A DNA stretch of 64,000 nucleotides from Enterobacter sp. Ag1. GTDB taxonomy: Bacteria; Pseudomonadota; Gammaproteobacteria; Enterobacterales; Enterobacteriaceae. The DNA lies in the NCBI GenBank assembly GCA_000277545.1, contig AKXM01000004.1, forward strand, positions 310,001-374,000, given 5' to 3'. Shown piece by piece: positions 1 through 8,185 of this stretch. The translations under genes were made by a program, and so were the position numbers. Under the pieces are notes generated by a model. It did not search any database. It was given only the letters and a program-made list of their open reading frames with translations, and had not been told where the DNA came from. Position 1 is the first letter of the stretch; the number at the start of each line of letters is the position of its first letter.

Positions 1-2
1 AA

Positions 3-422
3 CAGCTTGCCAATTTACCCGCCCACAAACACTTTATTTTGCGCGTGAATGACGCAGGCATGGGCCATGCTTACGTGATTGATCTCCCGGCCAGCACAAA
101 ACCAAGGCGCGATGCGTTTCTGTATCAGTCGGATTTAGGGGAAGGGGCGACTCGCCCGCTGCGTCTTGACGACTGGATGAGCAAGAAAGCTGCACAGCCG
201 GTTTCGCTGAACGATATCAATACGCATTTTATGAACATGGCGCACGGGCGAATCGATCCGGGGCATATTGCTAAGCTGTTCGACGTCGACAGTAACCCGA
301 ATATGCTGCGCCCGGAGCGCCTGGATCTACAAAGGAATCAAGGTTTTAATTTTCAGCTGGCGGAATACGCCCCGGCGAATCTGGAGAAAAACGTCTCGGC
401 GATTAAAGCCCGATGCGGCTAA
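3..422 (+). CDS. C-terminal part of an unidentified protein (5' end outside window)
   Basis: The reading frame is open from the first bases of the window and stops with TAA at 420-422, so only the last 139 residues are seen. I do not recognise the family. The visible part has a GHAYVIDL segment, then a YQSDLGEG stretch and a DDWM segment. A histidine at the head of a hydrophobic strand with an Asp 15 residues later is what papain-fold effectors and toxins of the C-H-D type show, but the Cys would lie upstream and cannot be seen. A very strong hairpin follows. Function is left open; a secreted effector-like cysteine hydrolase is only one possibility. Confidence 0.5.
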   Translation, partial: QLANLPAHKHFILRVNDAGMGHAYVIDLPASTKPRRDAFLYQSDLGEGATRPLRLDDWMSKKAAQPVSLNDINTHFMNMAHGRIDPGHIAKLFDVDSNPNMLRPERLDLQRNQGFNFQLAEYAPANLEKNVSAIKARCG

Positions 423-442
423 GTATTTGCCGCCGGTAGCAG

Positions 443-475
443 GGAATAAATCCACGTTTAATGTGGATTTATTCC
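443..475 (+). terminator. 13-bp perfect hairpin after the truncated gene
   Basis: Perfect inverted repeat: 13-base arms 443-455 and 463-475 with a 7-base loop. The T-tract after it is weak (GCTTT). It lies 20 bases after the stop of the partial gene and ahead of the carbonic anhydrase gene, so it is probably a terminator or a transcript-end stabilising hairpin. Confidence 0.6.
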
Positions 476-578
476 GCTTTGTCGCCAGAGAAAAAGCGGC
501 CTTTTGGCGAGTCGGGGCTGGACTAACTCAATGTGATCTCTATCATGTCGGTGTCACTACAGAACAAGAGAACGTGCT

Positions 579-1214
579 ATGCAACATATCATCGAAGGCT
601 TTCTTAACTTCCAGAAAGAGATTTTCCCGCAGCGCAAAGAGCTCTTTCGCAGCCTGGCGTCCAGCCAAAATCCTAAAGCGCTTTTTATTTCCTGTTCCGA
701 CAGCCGACTGGTGCCGGAGCTGGTAACACAGCAGGAACCGGGGCAGCTCTTCGTTATTCGTAATGCCGGCAATATCGTGCCTTCTTTCGGTCCGGAGCCG
801 GGCGGCGTTTCGGCAACCATCGAGTACGCGGTTGTTGCCCTTGGCGTAACCGATATTGTGATTTGCGGGCACTCTAACTGCGGTGCGATGAAAGCTATCG
901 CCTCCTGCCAGTGCCTGGATCCGATGCCGGCCGTTGCGCACTGGCTGCACTATGCCGATGCGGCAAAAGCGGTTGTGGAAAAGAAAACCTGGAACAACGA
1001 GACCGATAAGGTCAACGCCATGGTAGAAGAAAACGTTATCGCCCAGCTGAACAACATTAAAACGCATCCTTCCGTCGCGGTAGGGCTGCGTAACAACGGC
1101 CTGCGCCTGCACGGCTGGGTTTACGATATCGAAAGCGGTGAAATTCGCACGCTGGATAAAAACAGCAAATCCTTTGTTTCCCTGGCGGATAACCCTGACG
1201 TTTGTTTCGAATAA
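579..1214 (+). CDS. beta-class carbonic anhydrase
   Basis: Zinc enzyme that interconverts CO2 and bicarbonate in the cytoplasm. The 211-residue protein shows the beta-class motifs in order: CSDSRLVPE (Cys and the Asp-Arg dyad, near residues 39-47), RNAGNIVP, and HSNCGAMKA, which supplies the His and second Cys zinc ligands near residue 100. Length and motifs fit the CynT/MtcA branch, not the shorter gamma class. It stands alone between two hairpins; no cyn genes are adjacent, so a link to cyanate breakdown is not supported. The ATG at 579 follows an AAGAGAAC stretch that can act as a weak ribosome binding site. Confidence 0.92.
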   Translation: MQHIIEGFLNFQKEIFPQRKELFRSLASSQNPKALFISCSDSRLVPELVTQQEPGQLFVIRNAGNIVPSFGPEPGGVSATIEYAVVALGVTDIVICGHSNCGAMKAIASCQCLDPMPAVAHWLHYADAAKAVVEKKTWNNETDKVNAMVEENVIAQLNNIKTHPSVAVGLRNNGLRLHGWVYDIESGEIRTLDKNSKSFVSLADNPDVCFE

Positions 1215-1238
1215 ATTCACGCCAGCGCTCTTGCAGAT

Positions 1239-1268
1239 AAAAAAATCCACGTTTTGCGTGGATTTTTT
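1239..1268 (+). terminator. Rho-independent terminator of the carbonic anhydrase gene
   Basis: Stem AAAAATCCACG / CGTGGATTTTT with a TTTTG loop, followed by a T run. It starts 24 bases after the stop codon. The stem sequence recurs in the hairpins at 443-475 and 3603-3637. Confidence 0.9.
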
Positions 1269-1419
1269 ACATCTATGGATAAATAAAGACGCCAGAAGCA
1301 GGATTGTGGAGATTTCACGGATTTACTTTCCCTATACGGAAAAGCTTGAGGCGGCGGGATTATAATCGACATAAAGCGGGCGAATGCTCGCGCTCAGCCG
1401 CAGGTCAGGAGAGTTTAAG

Positions 1420-1821
1420 ATGAAAAAGTATCTGTATGTATTGGCTATGTCTGCGCTGATTGTTGTGCCGTCCCTGGCGCAGGCGCGTCCTGGCCCCTGG
1501 TTTGGTCATGGCCCAGGATTCTGGTCTGGCCCGCGGTATTATCCGGGGCCGCATTATTTCTATGGCGGGCCGCGTTTAACCGTATTGCCTGGGCTTGCCA
1601 CGGCCATTATCGTAGGCGGCCTGACCTATTACGTGGTCAACGGAATTTACTACCAGCGTCAGGGGGCGGAATACATTCGCGTAGAGACGCCGTCCAGCAT
1701 CAATTCTGGCGTCAGCGTGCTGGATTACAACGGCAAACGCTATTACGTGCGTAACGGCAGCTATTACCAGAAGGATATTAACGGTAACTATTTCGAAGTG
1801 CCGCGCCCCGCCGGACTGTAA
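1420..1821 (+). CDS. small exported protein, DUF6515-like
   Basis: Protein of 133 residues. The start at 1420 is chosen over an upstream in-frame ATG because AGGAG sits just ahead of it and because it puts a signal peptide at the very N-terminus (hydrophobic core, then ...SLAQA before RPGPW). The mature part begins with a Gly/Pro/Tyr/Phe/Trp-rich stretch, has one hydrophobic segment (ATAIIVGGLTYYVVNG), and ends with two YY-containing repeats (NGIYYQRQGAEYIRV, NGSYYQKDINGNYFEV) typical of DUF6515 proteins. Likely periplasmic or envelope-attached. Function is unknown. A good terminator follows, so it is probably monocistronic. Confidence 0.75.
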   Translation: MKKYLYVLAMSALIVVPSLAQARPGPWFGHGPGFWSGPRYYPGPHYFYGGPRLTVLPGLATAIIVGGLTYYVVNGIYYQRQGAEYIRVETPSSINSGVSVLDYNGKRYYVRNGSYYQKDINGNYFEVPRPAGL

Positions 1822-1861
1822 TCCCCATTTTGTTCAGCCTGTGTGGCAGGCGGTAATGTAG

Positions 1862-1890
1862 GAAACCCACCGTCAGCGTGGGTTTCTTTT
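1862..1890 (+). terminator. Rho-independent terminator
   Basis: GAAACCCAC / GTGGGTTTC stem with a CGTCAGC loop, then TTTT, 40 bases after the DUF6515-like gene. Confidence 0.85.
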
Positions 1891-2152
1891 GGCATTAACT
1901 GACGCCTTAGTTTCCCTCTTTTCTCAACGTTCGCCCTCCCGTCAACCCTTGGGCCGGTCTTCCACGCCTGTTCACCATCAGTTTTTCATATTGGTACATC
2001 TACACATCAATTTGGTTACATAAAATCTACAACTTAGTTCGCAAATTCATTATCAGCAGGGTGTGGTTTACGCGCATTGCTTGTATATACATGAGTGATC
2101 ATTTGATGTGCGATGGGTTTTCCGGCGTTTAATCAGGTTCAGCGAGGTCGTT
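1891..2152. other. non-coding stretch upstream of the permease
   Basis: About 260 bases, AT-rich from 1980 on (TTTCATATTGGTACATCTACACATCAATTTGG). It should hold the promoter of the NCS1 permease gene, but I see no pair of hexamers good enough to call and no recognisable operator. Confidence 0.4.
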
Positions 2153-3589
2153 ATGTCTTCCTTTTCATCCACAGAAGAACAGTCCAAAAAGAGCTCACGT
2201 CTAAGCGAGAGCCGATCTATTGATTACATTCCTGACGGGGAACGTCACGGGCATCCTTTTAGCCAGTTTACTCTTTGGTTCGGCGGCAATTTGCAGATCA
2301 CCGCGATTGTCACCGGCGCGCTGGCCGTGGTGCTGGGCGGCGACGTCGTCTGGTCGCTGGTGGGGCTGTTTGTGGGGCAGGTTCTGGGGGCATCGATCAT
2401 GTCCTTCCACGCTTTGCAGGGGCCGCGTCTTGGCCTGCCGCAGATGATCATCTCCCGGGCGCAGTTTGGCGTTTACGGGGCGGTGATTCCGCTGGTGCTG
2501 GTGTGTATCATGTATATCGGCTTTTCCGCCAGCGGCACCGTGCTGGCGGGGCAGGCAATGGCGCATTTGCTGTCAATCAGCGATGTCAGCGGGATGATCC
2601 TGTTCAGCGCCATTATTATCGTCATTGCCGTGCTCGGGTATCGCGTGATCCATAAGCTTGGCAAGGTCGCCAGTGTTGTTGGCGTGCTGGCTTTTGCCTG
2701 GCTGTTTGGGTCGCTGCTGTTCGACGCCGATCTCGCGGGCATTCTGCAAAATAACCATTTCTCCATGCCGATGTTTTTGCTGGCGGTGTCGCTGTCCTCT
2801 TCCTGGCAAATTGCCTTTTGCCCCTATGTTTCCGATTACTCGCGCTACCTGCCGCGAGACGTGTCTGGTCCGAAGGTGTTTTTCTCGGTGTTCAGCGGCA
2901 CCGTGCTGGGGACTCAGGCTTCAATGACGCTGGGCGTTATCACCGCTGCGATTGCCGGGAGCGCTTTTTCCGGACACGAAGTCGGCTACATTGTGGGGCT
3001 GGGCAAAACCGAAACCATGGCGATGCTGATTTATTTTGCTATCTGCTTCGGCAAAATTACTTTTACCACGCTGAACGCCTACGGCAGCTTTATGTCGCTG
3101 ACCACCATTGTGTCAGGGTTCCGCAAGCAGGTGACCCTGAGCCAGAAGAACCGCATTCTGTTTGTGGTGCTGATGGTGGCGGCTTCATGCATCATTGCGC
3201 TGCTGAGTGAACCGGCATTCCTGAAACACTTCACTCATTTCCTGCTGTTCTTGCTGGCCTTCTTTGTGCCGTGGAGCGCCATTAGCCTGACCGATTACTT
3301 CTTTATTTCGTCCCGAGCCGTAGATATTCCCGCGCTGTTTGATGCCGATAAGCGCTATGGCCGCTGGAACCTGTTTGGCATAGGGGTTTATATCGTCGGG
3401 GTGCTGATTCAGCTGCCGTTTATTGAGAACCCGCTTTTCCACGGCTCGCTGACGTGGCTATTCGACGGCAACGATGTGTCGTGGATCATTGGCTGGTTTG
3501 GTACGGCGATTCTCTATTATGGCCTGCATCGCCTCGATAAACGCGTTCTGCCAGCGGCGACGGTTTACCCGAATAGCGCTGCTCGCTGA
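2153..3589 (+). CDS. NCS1-family purine/cytosine permease
   Basis: Inner-membrane transporter of 478 residues with about twelve hydrophobic segments. The N-terminus carries the family pattern RSIDYIPDGERHG followed by FTLWFGGNLQ, and the first helix pair has the Gly-rich LVGLFVGQVLG, as in cytosine and purine permeases (CodB/FCY2 type). The ATG at 2153 is preferred to a GTG 45 bases upstream because GAGGT precedes it and the protein start then matches the family. The substrate is probably a nucleobase or related compound; no catabolic gene is adjacent to narrow it. A shared hairpin separates it from the convergent ychF. Confidence 0.8.
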   Translation: MSSFSSTEEQSKKSSRLSESRSIDYIPDGERHGHPFSQFTLWFGGNLQITAIVTGALAVVLGGDVVWSLVGLFVGQVLGASIMSFHALQGPRLGLPQMIISRAQFGVYGAVIPLVLVCIMYIGFSASGTVLAGQAMAHLLSISDVSGMILFSAIIIVIAVLGYRVIHKLGKVASVVGVLAFAWLFGSLLFDADLAGILQNNHFSMPMFLLAVSLSSSWQIAFCPYVSDYSRYLPRDVSGPKVFFSVFSGTVLGTQASMTLGVITAAIAGSAFSGHEVGYIVGLGKTETMAMLIYFAICFGKITFTTLNAYGSFMSLTTIVSGFRKQVTLSQKNRILFVVLMVAASCIIALLSEPAFLKHFTHFLLFLLAFFVPWSAISLTDYFFISSRAVDIPALFDADKRYGRWNLFGIGVYIVGVLIQLPFIENPLFHGSLTWLFDGNDVSWIIGWFGTAILYYGLHRLDKRVLPAATVYPNSAAR

Positions 3590-3602
3590 TTTTTCTGTGT
3601 TT

Positions 3603-3637
3603 AAAAAAAATCCACGCCTGAGCGTGGATTTTTTATG
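3603..3637. terminator. bidirectional terminator between permease gene and ychF
   Basis: 13-bp stem AAAAAATCCACGC / GCGTGGATTTTTT with a CTGA loop. It has A runs on one side and T runs on the other, so it works for both convergent genes. Confidence 0.9.
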
Positions 3638-3652
3638 CCCGAAGGGAAGGGG

Positions 3653-4747
3653 TTAGACGTTGAACAGGAAGTTCATCACGTCGCCGTCTTTCACGATGTA
3701 GTCTTTACCTTCGGCGCGCATTTTGCCGGCTTCTTTTGCGCCTTGCTCGCCTTTGTAGGTGATAAAGTCTTCATAGGCGATGGTTTGCGCGCGGATGAAG
3801 CCTTTTTCGAAGTCGGTGTGGATTTTACCCGCCGCCTGTGGAGCAGTCGCGCCGACAGGGATGGTCCACGCGCGCACTTCTTTCACGCCAGCGGTGAAAT
3901 AAGTCTGCAGGCTCAGCAGCTCGTAGCCTGCGCGGATCACGCGGTTCAGGCCCGGCTCTTCCAGACCCAGCTCGGCCATGAACTCTTCGCGGTCGGCATC
4001 GTCCAGCTCGGCGATGTCGGATTCAACCGCGGCGCAGACGGCAACCACGACGGAACCTTCACCAGCGGCAATTTCGCGGACTTTATCGAGGTACGGGTTG
4101 TTTTCAAAACCGTCTTCGTTAACGTTGGCGATGTACATGGTTGGCTTCAGGGTCAGGAAGCTCAGGTATTTGATCGCCGCCTTATCTTCTTCGGTCAGAT
4201 TTTTCAGCGCGCGCAACATACCGGCGTTTTCCAGCTGTGGCAGGCATTTTTCCAGCGCCGCCAGCTCGGCTTTAGCGTCTTTGTCGCCGCCTTTGGCTTT
4301 CTTCTGCACGCGGTGAATAGCGCGCTCGCAGGTGTCCAGGTCAGACAGCGCCAGCTCGGTATTGATAACTTCAATGTCGTCAGCCGGATCCACTTTATTG
4401 TTTACGTGGATGATGTTGTCGTTTTCAAAGCAGCGCACCACGTGGCCGATAGCTTCGGTTTCACGGATGTTGGTCAGGAACTGGTTGCCCAGGCCTTCAC
4501 CTTTAGATGCGCCTTTCACCAGGCCTGCGATGTCCACGAATTCCATGGTGGTCGGCAGAATACGCTGGGGTTTAACGATTTCGGCCAGCTTGTCCAGACG
4601 CGGGTCCGGCATTGGCACCACACCCGTGTTCGGCTCAATGGTACAGAACGGGAAGTTAGCCGCTTCGATACCTGCTTTGGTCAGGGCGTTGAACAGCGTG
4701 GATTTGCCCACGTTCGGCAAGCCGACGATACCGCATTTGAATCCCAT
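3653..4747 (-). CDS. ychF: ribosome-binding P-loop ATPase YchF (OLA1 family)
   Basis: Obg-like ATPase of 364 residues that binds the ribosome and affects start-site choice and oxidative stress responses in E. coli. The G1 loop GLPNVGKST is at residues 9-17 and the DIAG G3 motif at 72-75, and the C-terminal TGS domain is present ([16 protein letters not shown]...[12 protein letters not shown]). YchF binds ATP rather than GTP because its G4 motif is altered, here NVNED. It lies downstream of pth on the same strand, the usual pth-ychF pair, with about 140 bases between. Confidence 0.98.
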   Translation of the reverse strand: MGFKCGIVGLPNVGKSTLFNALTKAGIEAANFPFCTIEPNTGVVPMPDPRLDKLAEIVKPQRILPTTMEFVDIAGLVKGASKGEGLGNQFLTNIRETEAIGHVVRCFENDNIIHVNNKVDPADDIEVINTELALSDLDTCERAIHRVQKKAKGGDKDAKAELAALEKCLPQLENAGMLRALKNLTEEDKAAIKYLSFLTLKPTMYIANVNEDGFENNPYLDKVREIAAGEGSVVVAVCAAVESDIAELDDADREEFMAELGLEEPGLNRVIRAGYELLSLQTYFTAGVKEVRAWTIPVGATAPQAAGKIHTDFEKGFIRAQTIAYEDFITYKGEQGAKEAGKMRAEGKDYIVKDGDVMNFLFNV

Positions 4748-4886
4748 GGTTTAAATCACCTTAATTGCTTGATTATCAATGAATTTAACTGTTTTCATTG
4801 AAAAAATGTAGATAACTTTGCGCATTATACACTGAAACCACCGCCAGCGGGCGTGGAAATCCTTTCCCGGTGCGGGGAAGGCCGGT

Positions 4887-5471
4887 TTATTGTGCTTTAA
4901 AGGCGTGCAGACGATTAGTTGCCTTAGTCAGGCCTTCTTTCAGCCAGACTTCGGTGCAGCGCGCCGCTTCGTCTACTGCGTCGTCGATAAGCTTCTGTTC
5001 GCTGACCGGCGGTTTGCCGAGCACAAAGCCGACAACTTTGTTTTTATCGCCCGGATGGCCAATCCCCACGCGTAACCGGTGAAAGTTCGGGTTATTGCCG
5101 AGTTTACTGATAATGTCCTTCAGGCCGTTGTGCCCGCCGTGGCCGCCACCCAGCTTGAATTTCGCCACGCCCGGAGGGAGATCCAGTTCATCGTGCGCCA
5201 CCAGAATTTCGTCCGGGGCGATGCGGAAGAAGGTGGCCATGGCGGCAACCGCTTTCCCGCTGAGGTTCATAAACGTGGTCGGAACCAGCAGGCGAACGTC
5301 TTCTCCACCCAGATTAATGCGGGCGGTATAGCCAAAGAATTTCGCTTCTTCTTTCAGCGACTGATTGTGGCGCTCGGCCAGTAAATCCACATACCAGGCT
5401 CCGGCATTATGGCGGGTCGCTGCATATTCAGCGCCTGGGTTGGCCAGGCCGACAATTAATTTAATGCTCAC
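4887..5471 (-). CDS. pth: peptidyl-tRNA hydrolase
   Basis: Essential enzyme that cleaves the ester bond of peptidyl-tRNA dropped from ribosomes and so recycles tRNA. The 194 residues match the usual length. [19 protein letters not shown] at the N-terminus holds the substrate Asn and the catalytic His21, and the conserved DELDLPPG and [12 protein letters not shown] motifs follow. The start at 5471 fits the family N-terminus MSIKLIVGL. It is divergent from ychH and probably co-transcribed with ychF. Confidence 0.98.
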   Translation of the reverse strand: MSIKLIVGLANPGAEYAATRHNAGAWYVDLLAERHNQSLKEEAKFFGYTARINLGGEDVRLLVPTTFMNLSGKAVAAMATFFRIAPDEILVAHDELDLPPGVAKFKLGGGHGGHNGLKDIISKLGNNPNFHRLRVGIGHPGDKNKVVGFVLGKPPVSEQKLIDDAVDEAARCTEVWLKEGLTKATNRLHAFKAQ

Positions 5472-5644
5472 GTTTAAATTCCTGAAAACCGTTCACAGCC
5501 GCGTAGTTTACTGCGCGAGGGCGACGTTGACAAAGCGCAATCCCCCCGCCGACACATTCTTGAATAGTTGAGGATCTGAACCATTAGAATTTCAAGTAAC
5601 TCAGACGCTTATTTGTAAACTTTTGTAGGTCTTTCATTCGTAAT

Positions 5645-5688
5645 TGTGATCGCTCACGCACACGCTCTTTAGGGGCATTGTCTATACT
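5645..5688 (+). promoter_or_regulatory. ychH promoter with CRP-like site
   Basis: A TATACT -10 hexamer lies at 5683-5688 with no good -35. A TGTGA half-site at 5645-5649 (TGTGATCGCTCACG) is centred about 41-42 bases before the expected start point, the class II CRP position. The second half-site is degenerate, so CRP control is inferred from position and from the known CRP dependence of E. coli ychH. Confidence 0.5.
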
Positions 5689-5745
5689 TTAGTCACAAGG
5701 ATAGGGGATGTTCCCCACCGACCCGTAATAGTGCGGAGGTGACAT

Positions 5746-6024
5746 ATGAAACGCAGAAACGCTTCGTTACTCGGTAATGTCCTCATGGGATTGGGACTGG
5801 TTGTGATGGTGGTCGGGGTGGGCTATTCAATTCTGAACCAGCTCCCGCAGCTAAACCTGCCGCAGTTTTTCGCCCACGGTGCCGTGCTGAGCATCTTCGT
5901 TGGGGCCGTACTTTGGCTTGCCGGGGCGCGTATTGGCGGACGTGAACAGGTCTGTGACCGTTACTGGTGGGTTCGCCACTACGATAAACGCTGCCGCCGG
6001 GATGAACATCATCGCCACAGCTAA
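5746..6024 (+). CDS. ychH: stress-response membrane protein YchH
   Basis: Small inner-membrane protein of 92 residues with two hydrophobic helices (about 9-29 and 42-62). The tail is charged and rich in Arg, His and Cys (VCDRYWWVRHYDKRCRRDEHHRHS). Length and sequence match E. coli YchH, which is induced by cadmium, peroxide and acid; its molecular role is unknown. GGAGGT just ahead of the ATG is a strong ribosome binding site. It is divergent from pth, as in E. coli, but the next gene here is an inserted regulator and not dauA. Confidence 0.93.
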   Translation: MKRRNASLLGNVLMGLGLVVMVVGVGYSILNQLPQLNLPQFFAHGAVLSIFVGAVLWLAGARIGGREQVCDRYWWVRHYDKRCRRDEHHRHS

Positions 6025-6041
6025 TATTTAGCAGATTTTGA

Positions 6042-6073
6042 GAAACGGCTCCTTTTCAGGGGCCGTTTTTTTT
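6042..6073 (+). terminator. Rho-independent terminator of ychH
   Basis: AAACGGCT / GGCCGTTT stem with a long T run, 18 bases after the ychH stop. Confidence 0.9.
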
Positions 6074-6085
6074 ATGCTTAACGGA

Positions 6086-6116
6086 TTGACCCTCACGTTA
6101 CGTGAGGCTGCACACT
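6086..6116 (+). promoter_or_regulatory. MerR-type promoter-operator of the TipAS regulator gene
   Basis: TTGACC (-35, 6086-6091) and CACACT (-10, 6111-6116) are separated by 19 bases, the over-long spacer of MerR-activated promoters. A perfect odd-length palindrome, CCTCACGTTACGTGAGG (6091-6107), fills the spacer. It sits just ahead of the MerR gene, so autoregulation is the simple reading. Confidence 0.85.
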
Positions 6117-6147
6117 CCCTCTCAGCAGAAGCCAAAAGGAGCAGGAC

Positions 6148-7200
6148 ATGTTGTTCAAAGTAGGTGAACTGGCAAAGCGTGCCGGGATCACGGTACGGAC
6201 GCTACACCACTATGAAGCTATAGGCCTGTTGCTGCCTTCTGCCCGCACCGCCGCGGGTTATCGACTGTATAACCGGCTGGATATCGCCCGGCTGCATCAT
6301 ATTCAGGCGTTGAGCCGGATGGGAATGAGCCTGGGTGAGGTGCGCGACTGTCTCGAGCGTCAGGCGCTGTCGCTCCAGGAGATCCTGGATTCGCAGATCT
6401 CCGTGCTGGATGGCCAGCTGTCTGAAATCGCCGTGCTGCGCCAGCGGCTGGTTACGCTGCGTGAAACTCTGCGCAGCGGCGCAGAACCTGATCTCGAGGA
6501 ATGGCTGACTACGCTGGAGTTAATGACGATGTACGATCGCTATTTTTCAAAAGAAGAGTTAGAGCGCCTGCCTTTTGCGCAGGCCGATAGCCGCCGTGAC
6601 GGGGAATGGAAACAACTGGTCGACGAGGTGGCCGGGCTTCATGCCCAGGGCGTTCCACCGGCGGATGAGCGCGCCCAGCGGCTGGCGGCGCACTGGATGG
6701 AAATCCTGGAGCGTGACACGGCGGGTGAGCCGGATTTTCTGGTTCGCCTGAACAAAATGCATCAGGCTGAGCCGGACATGGCCCGCCAGACCGGGATTTC
6801 GCCGGCGCTGACCGAATACGTAACGCACGCATTCGGCCACAGCAAGCTGAACATTTACCGGCGCTACCTCACCGATGAGGAGTTTGCTTTCACCAGCCGT
6901 CACTATTTCGACCGTATGCAGGAGTGGCCGCCGCTGGTGGCCGCGGTGCGTAAGGCCAATGCGGAAGGCGTGCAGGCTGAATCAGAGCAGGCGCAGCAGC
7001 TCGCACGTCGCTGGCTGGAACTGTTTCAGTCGTTTGCCGGGCCGTCTGTGCAAACGCAGCAAAAATTCCGCACCGCGATGGCGAACGAGCCAGAGCTTGC
7101 CAAGGGCACCTGGATGACGCCGGAGGTGCTGGCCTGGCTGCAGAGGGCGATTGGCGCTATGTTCCAAGCCGCTGGACTAAGAAATCAACCAGGCTCCTGA
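6148..7200 (+). CDS. MerR-family regulator with two TipAS-like domains
   Basis: Transcription factor of 350 residues. Residues 3-70 form the MerR winged helix (VGELAKRAGITVRTLHHYEAIGLL, then RTAAGYRLY), followed by a dimerisation coiled coil to about residue 115. The rest contains two similar halves (around 140-240 and 245-345), each with the TipAS pattern: an aromatic/acidic start, a central W-x-x-L segment and a helix of the AQRLAxHWMEI or AQQLARRWLEL type. TipAS domains bind antibiotics and other large hydrophobic compounds. No target gene is adjacent on the same strand apart from itself. Its last 44 bases overlap the end of the convergent LysR gene. AGGAG precedes the ATG. Confidence 0.88.
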   Translation: MLFKVGELAKRAGITVRTLHHYEAIGLLLPSARTAAGYRLYNRLDIARLHHIQALSRMGMSLGEVRDCLERQALSLQEILDSQISVLDGQLSEIAVLRQRLVTLRETLRSGAEPDLEEWLTTLELMTMYDRYFSKEELERLPFAQADSRRDGEWKQLVDEVAGLHAQGVPPADERAQRLAAHWMEILERDTAGEPDFLVRLNKMHQAEPDMARQTGISPALTEYVTHAFGHSKLNIYRRYLTDEEFAFTSRHYFDRMQEWPPLVAAVRKANAEGVQAESEQAQQLARRWLELFQSFAGPSVQTQQKFRTAMANEPELAKGTWMTPEVLAWLQRAIGAMFQAAGLRNQPGS

Positions 7201-8068
7201 CGCGTAAAGAGAGATGGCGAGCGTGAGGGTAAAGTAAAATAAACGGTCGTGAGGCGCCGCCGTACTCCGGCAGCACCTCAACCAGCGTTCCGTCGGCCAC
7301 ATCCTGCTCCAGAATAAACCGGTAGGTCTGAATCAGGCCCGCTCCGCTTCTGGCAAGCGCCACTATTCCCAACACATCTTCCGCGCAGGTAAAGCCGCCG
7401 CGGGTAAAAATGTCGGTATCTTTGCCGTCGACGCTGTACGTCCAGGGGACTTTTCGCCCGGTGCTCGGCAGCTCAAACTGGATGCACTCGTGGTGATTTA
7501 AGTCGCCCAGCGTTTGGGGTATTCCCGCCCGGGCTAAATAGACCGGAGAAGCCACGGTGATAAGCTCCGCGTCTTCGAGCTTGCGGGCAATAAGCGATGA
7601 ATCCTGAGGTGAGCGGCCGCGAATGGCAATGTCGTAACTTTCATCGGCAAAGTCGATGTTGCGGTTGCTGATGTGAACCTGCACCGAGACGCGGGGGTAA
7701 AGCTGCCTGAATTCCGGCAGCAGCGGCAGCACTCGATGATGCGCATACGGGGTAGGGAGGCTAATTCGCAGCACGCCAGCGGGTTCTCTCTGCGCACCGG
7801 TGACTTCCCGCTCCGCCTCTCTGAGCTGCTGCAGCGCCTGCTGGCACTGGCGGAAGTAGCGCTCCCCGCTTTCTGTCAGCCTGATCTGGCGGGTTGTACG
7901 TACGAACAGGCGCACGCCTAAGCGCTCTTCCAGGCGGGCGATAGAGCGGCTGACCGCCGCGGGCGTGATCCCCATAAAATTGGCCGCCGCGCTGAAGCTC
8001 AGCTGTTCCGCGGCCTGGCAAAACAGCTCCAGCGTGCCGATCTGCATCTCTTCGAAGTGGCGTTTCAT
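7157..8068 (-). CDS. LysR-family transcriptional regulator
   Basis: Regulator of 303 residues with an N-terminal winged helix (FCQAAEQLSFSAAANFMGITPAAVSRSIARLEERLG, residues 16-50) and a C-terminal effector-binding domain of the type that ends in RVRSLVDFLVQRL. It belongs to the DsdC/PA-type group that typically governs a divergent oxidoreductase. It is divergent from the SDR-tautomerase pair with a 117-base gap, the classic LysR layout, so those two genes are its likely target. Its 3' end overlaps the MerR gene by 44 bases on the opposite strand. Confidence 0.9.
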   Translation of the reverse strand: MKRHFEEMQIGTLELFCQAAEQLSFSAAANFMGITPAAVSRSIARLEERLGVRLFVRTTRQIRLTESGERYFRQCQQALQQLREAEREVTGAQREPAGVLRISLPTPYAHHRVLPLLPEFRQLYPRVSVQVHISNRNIDFADESYDIAIRGRSPQDSSLIARKLEDAELITVASPVYLARAGIPQTLGDLNHHECIQFELPSTGRKVPWTYSVDGKDTDIFTRGGFTCAEDVLGIVALARSGAGLIQTYRFILEQDVADGTLVEVLPEYGGASRPFILLYPHARHLSLRVRSLVDFLVQRLGT

Positions 8069-8185
8069 TCCGATGTTCTCTTTCTATTTATTACATGAGG
8101 TATCTTGTCATGTTACAGATGGCTAATTTATCGGTCATTATGTCATAAGTATAGTGAGCTCCACATTCACCCACAGGAGCAAATC
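8069..8185. promoter_or_regulatory. divergent promoter region between lysR and the SDR gene
   Basis: 117 bases shared by two divergent genes. TATAGT at 8150-8155 could be the -10 for the SDR gene. ATGAGGTATCTTGTCAT (8094-8110) is an imperfect dyad suited to a LysR box. No unambiguous -35. Confidence 0.4.

Noticed and set aside
3635-4801. 388-codon open frame antisense to ychF
   Set aside because: Mirror of the strong codon bias in ychF; no protein features.
4775-4801. TCAATGAA/TTCATTGA inverted repeat between pth and ychF
   Set aside because: No T run on the minus strand after it; it lies in the ychF leader and cannot be called a terminator.
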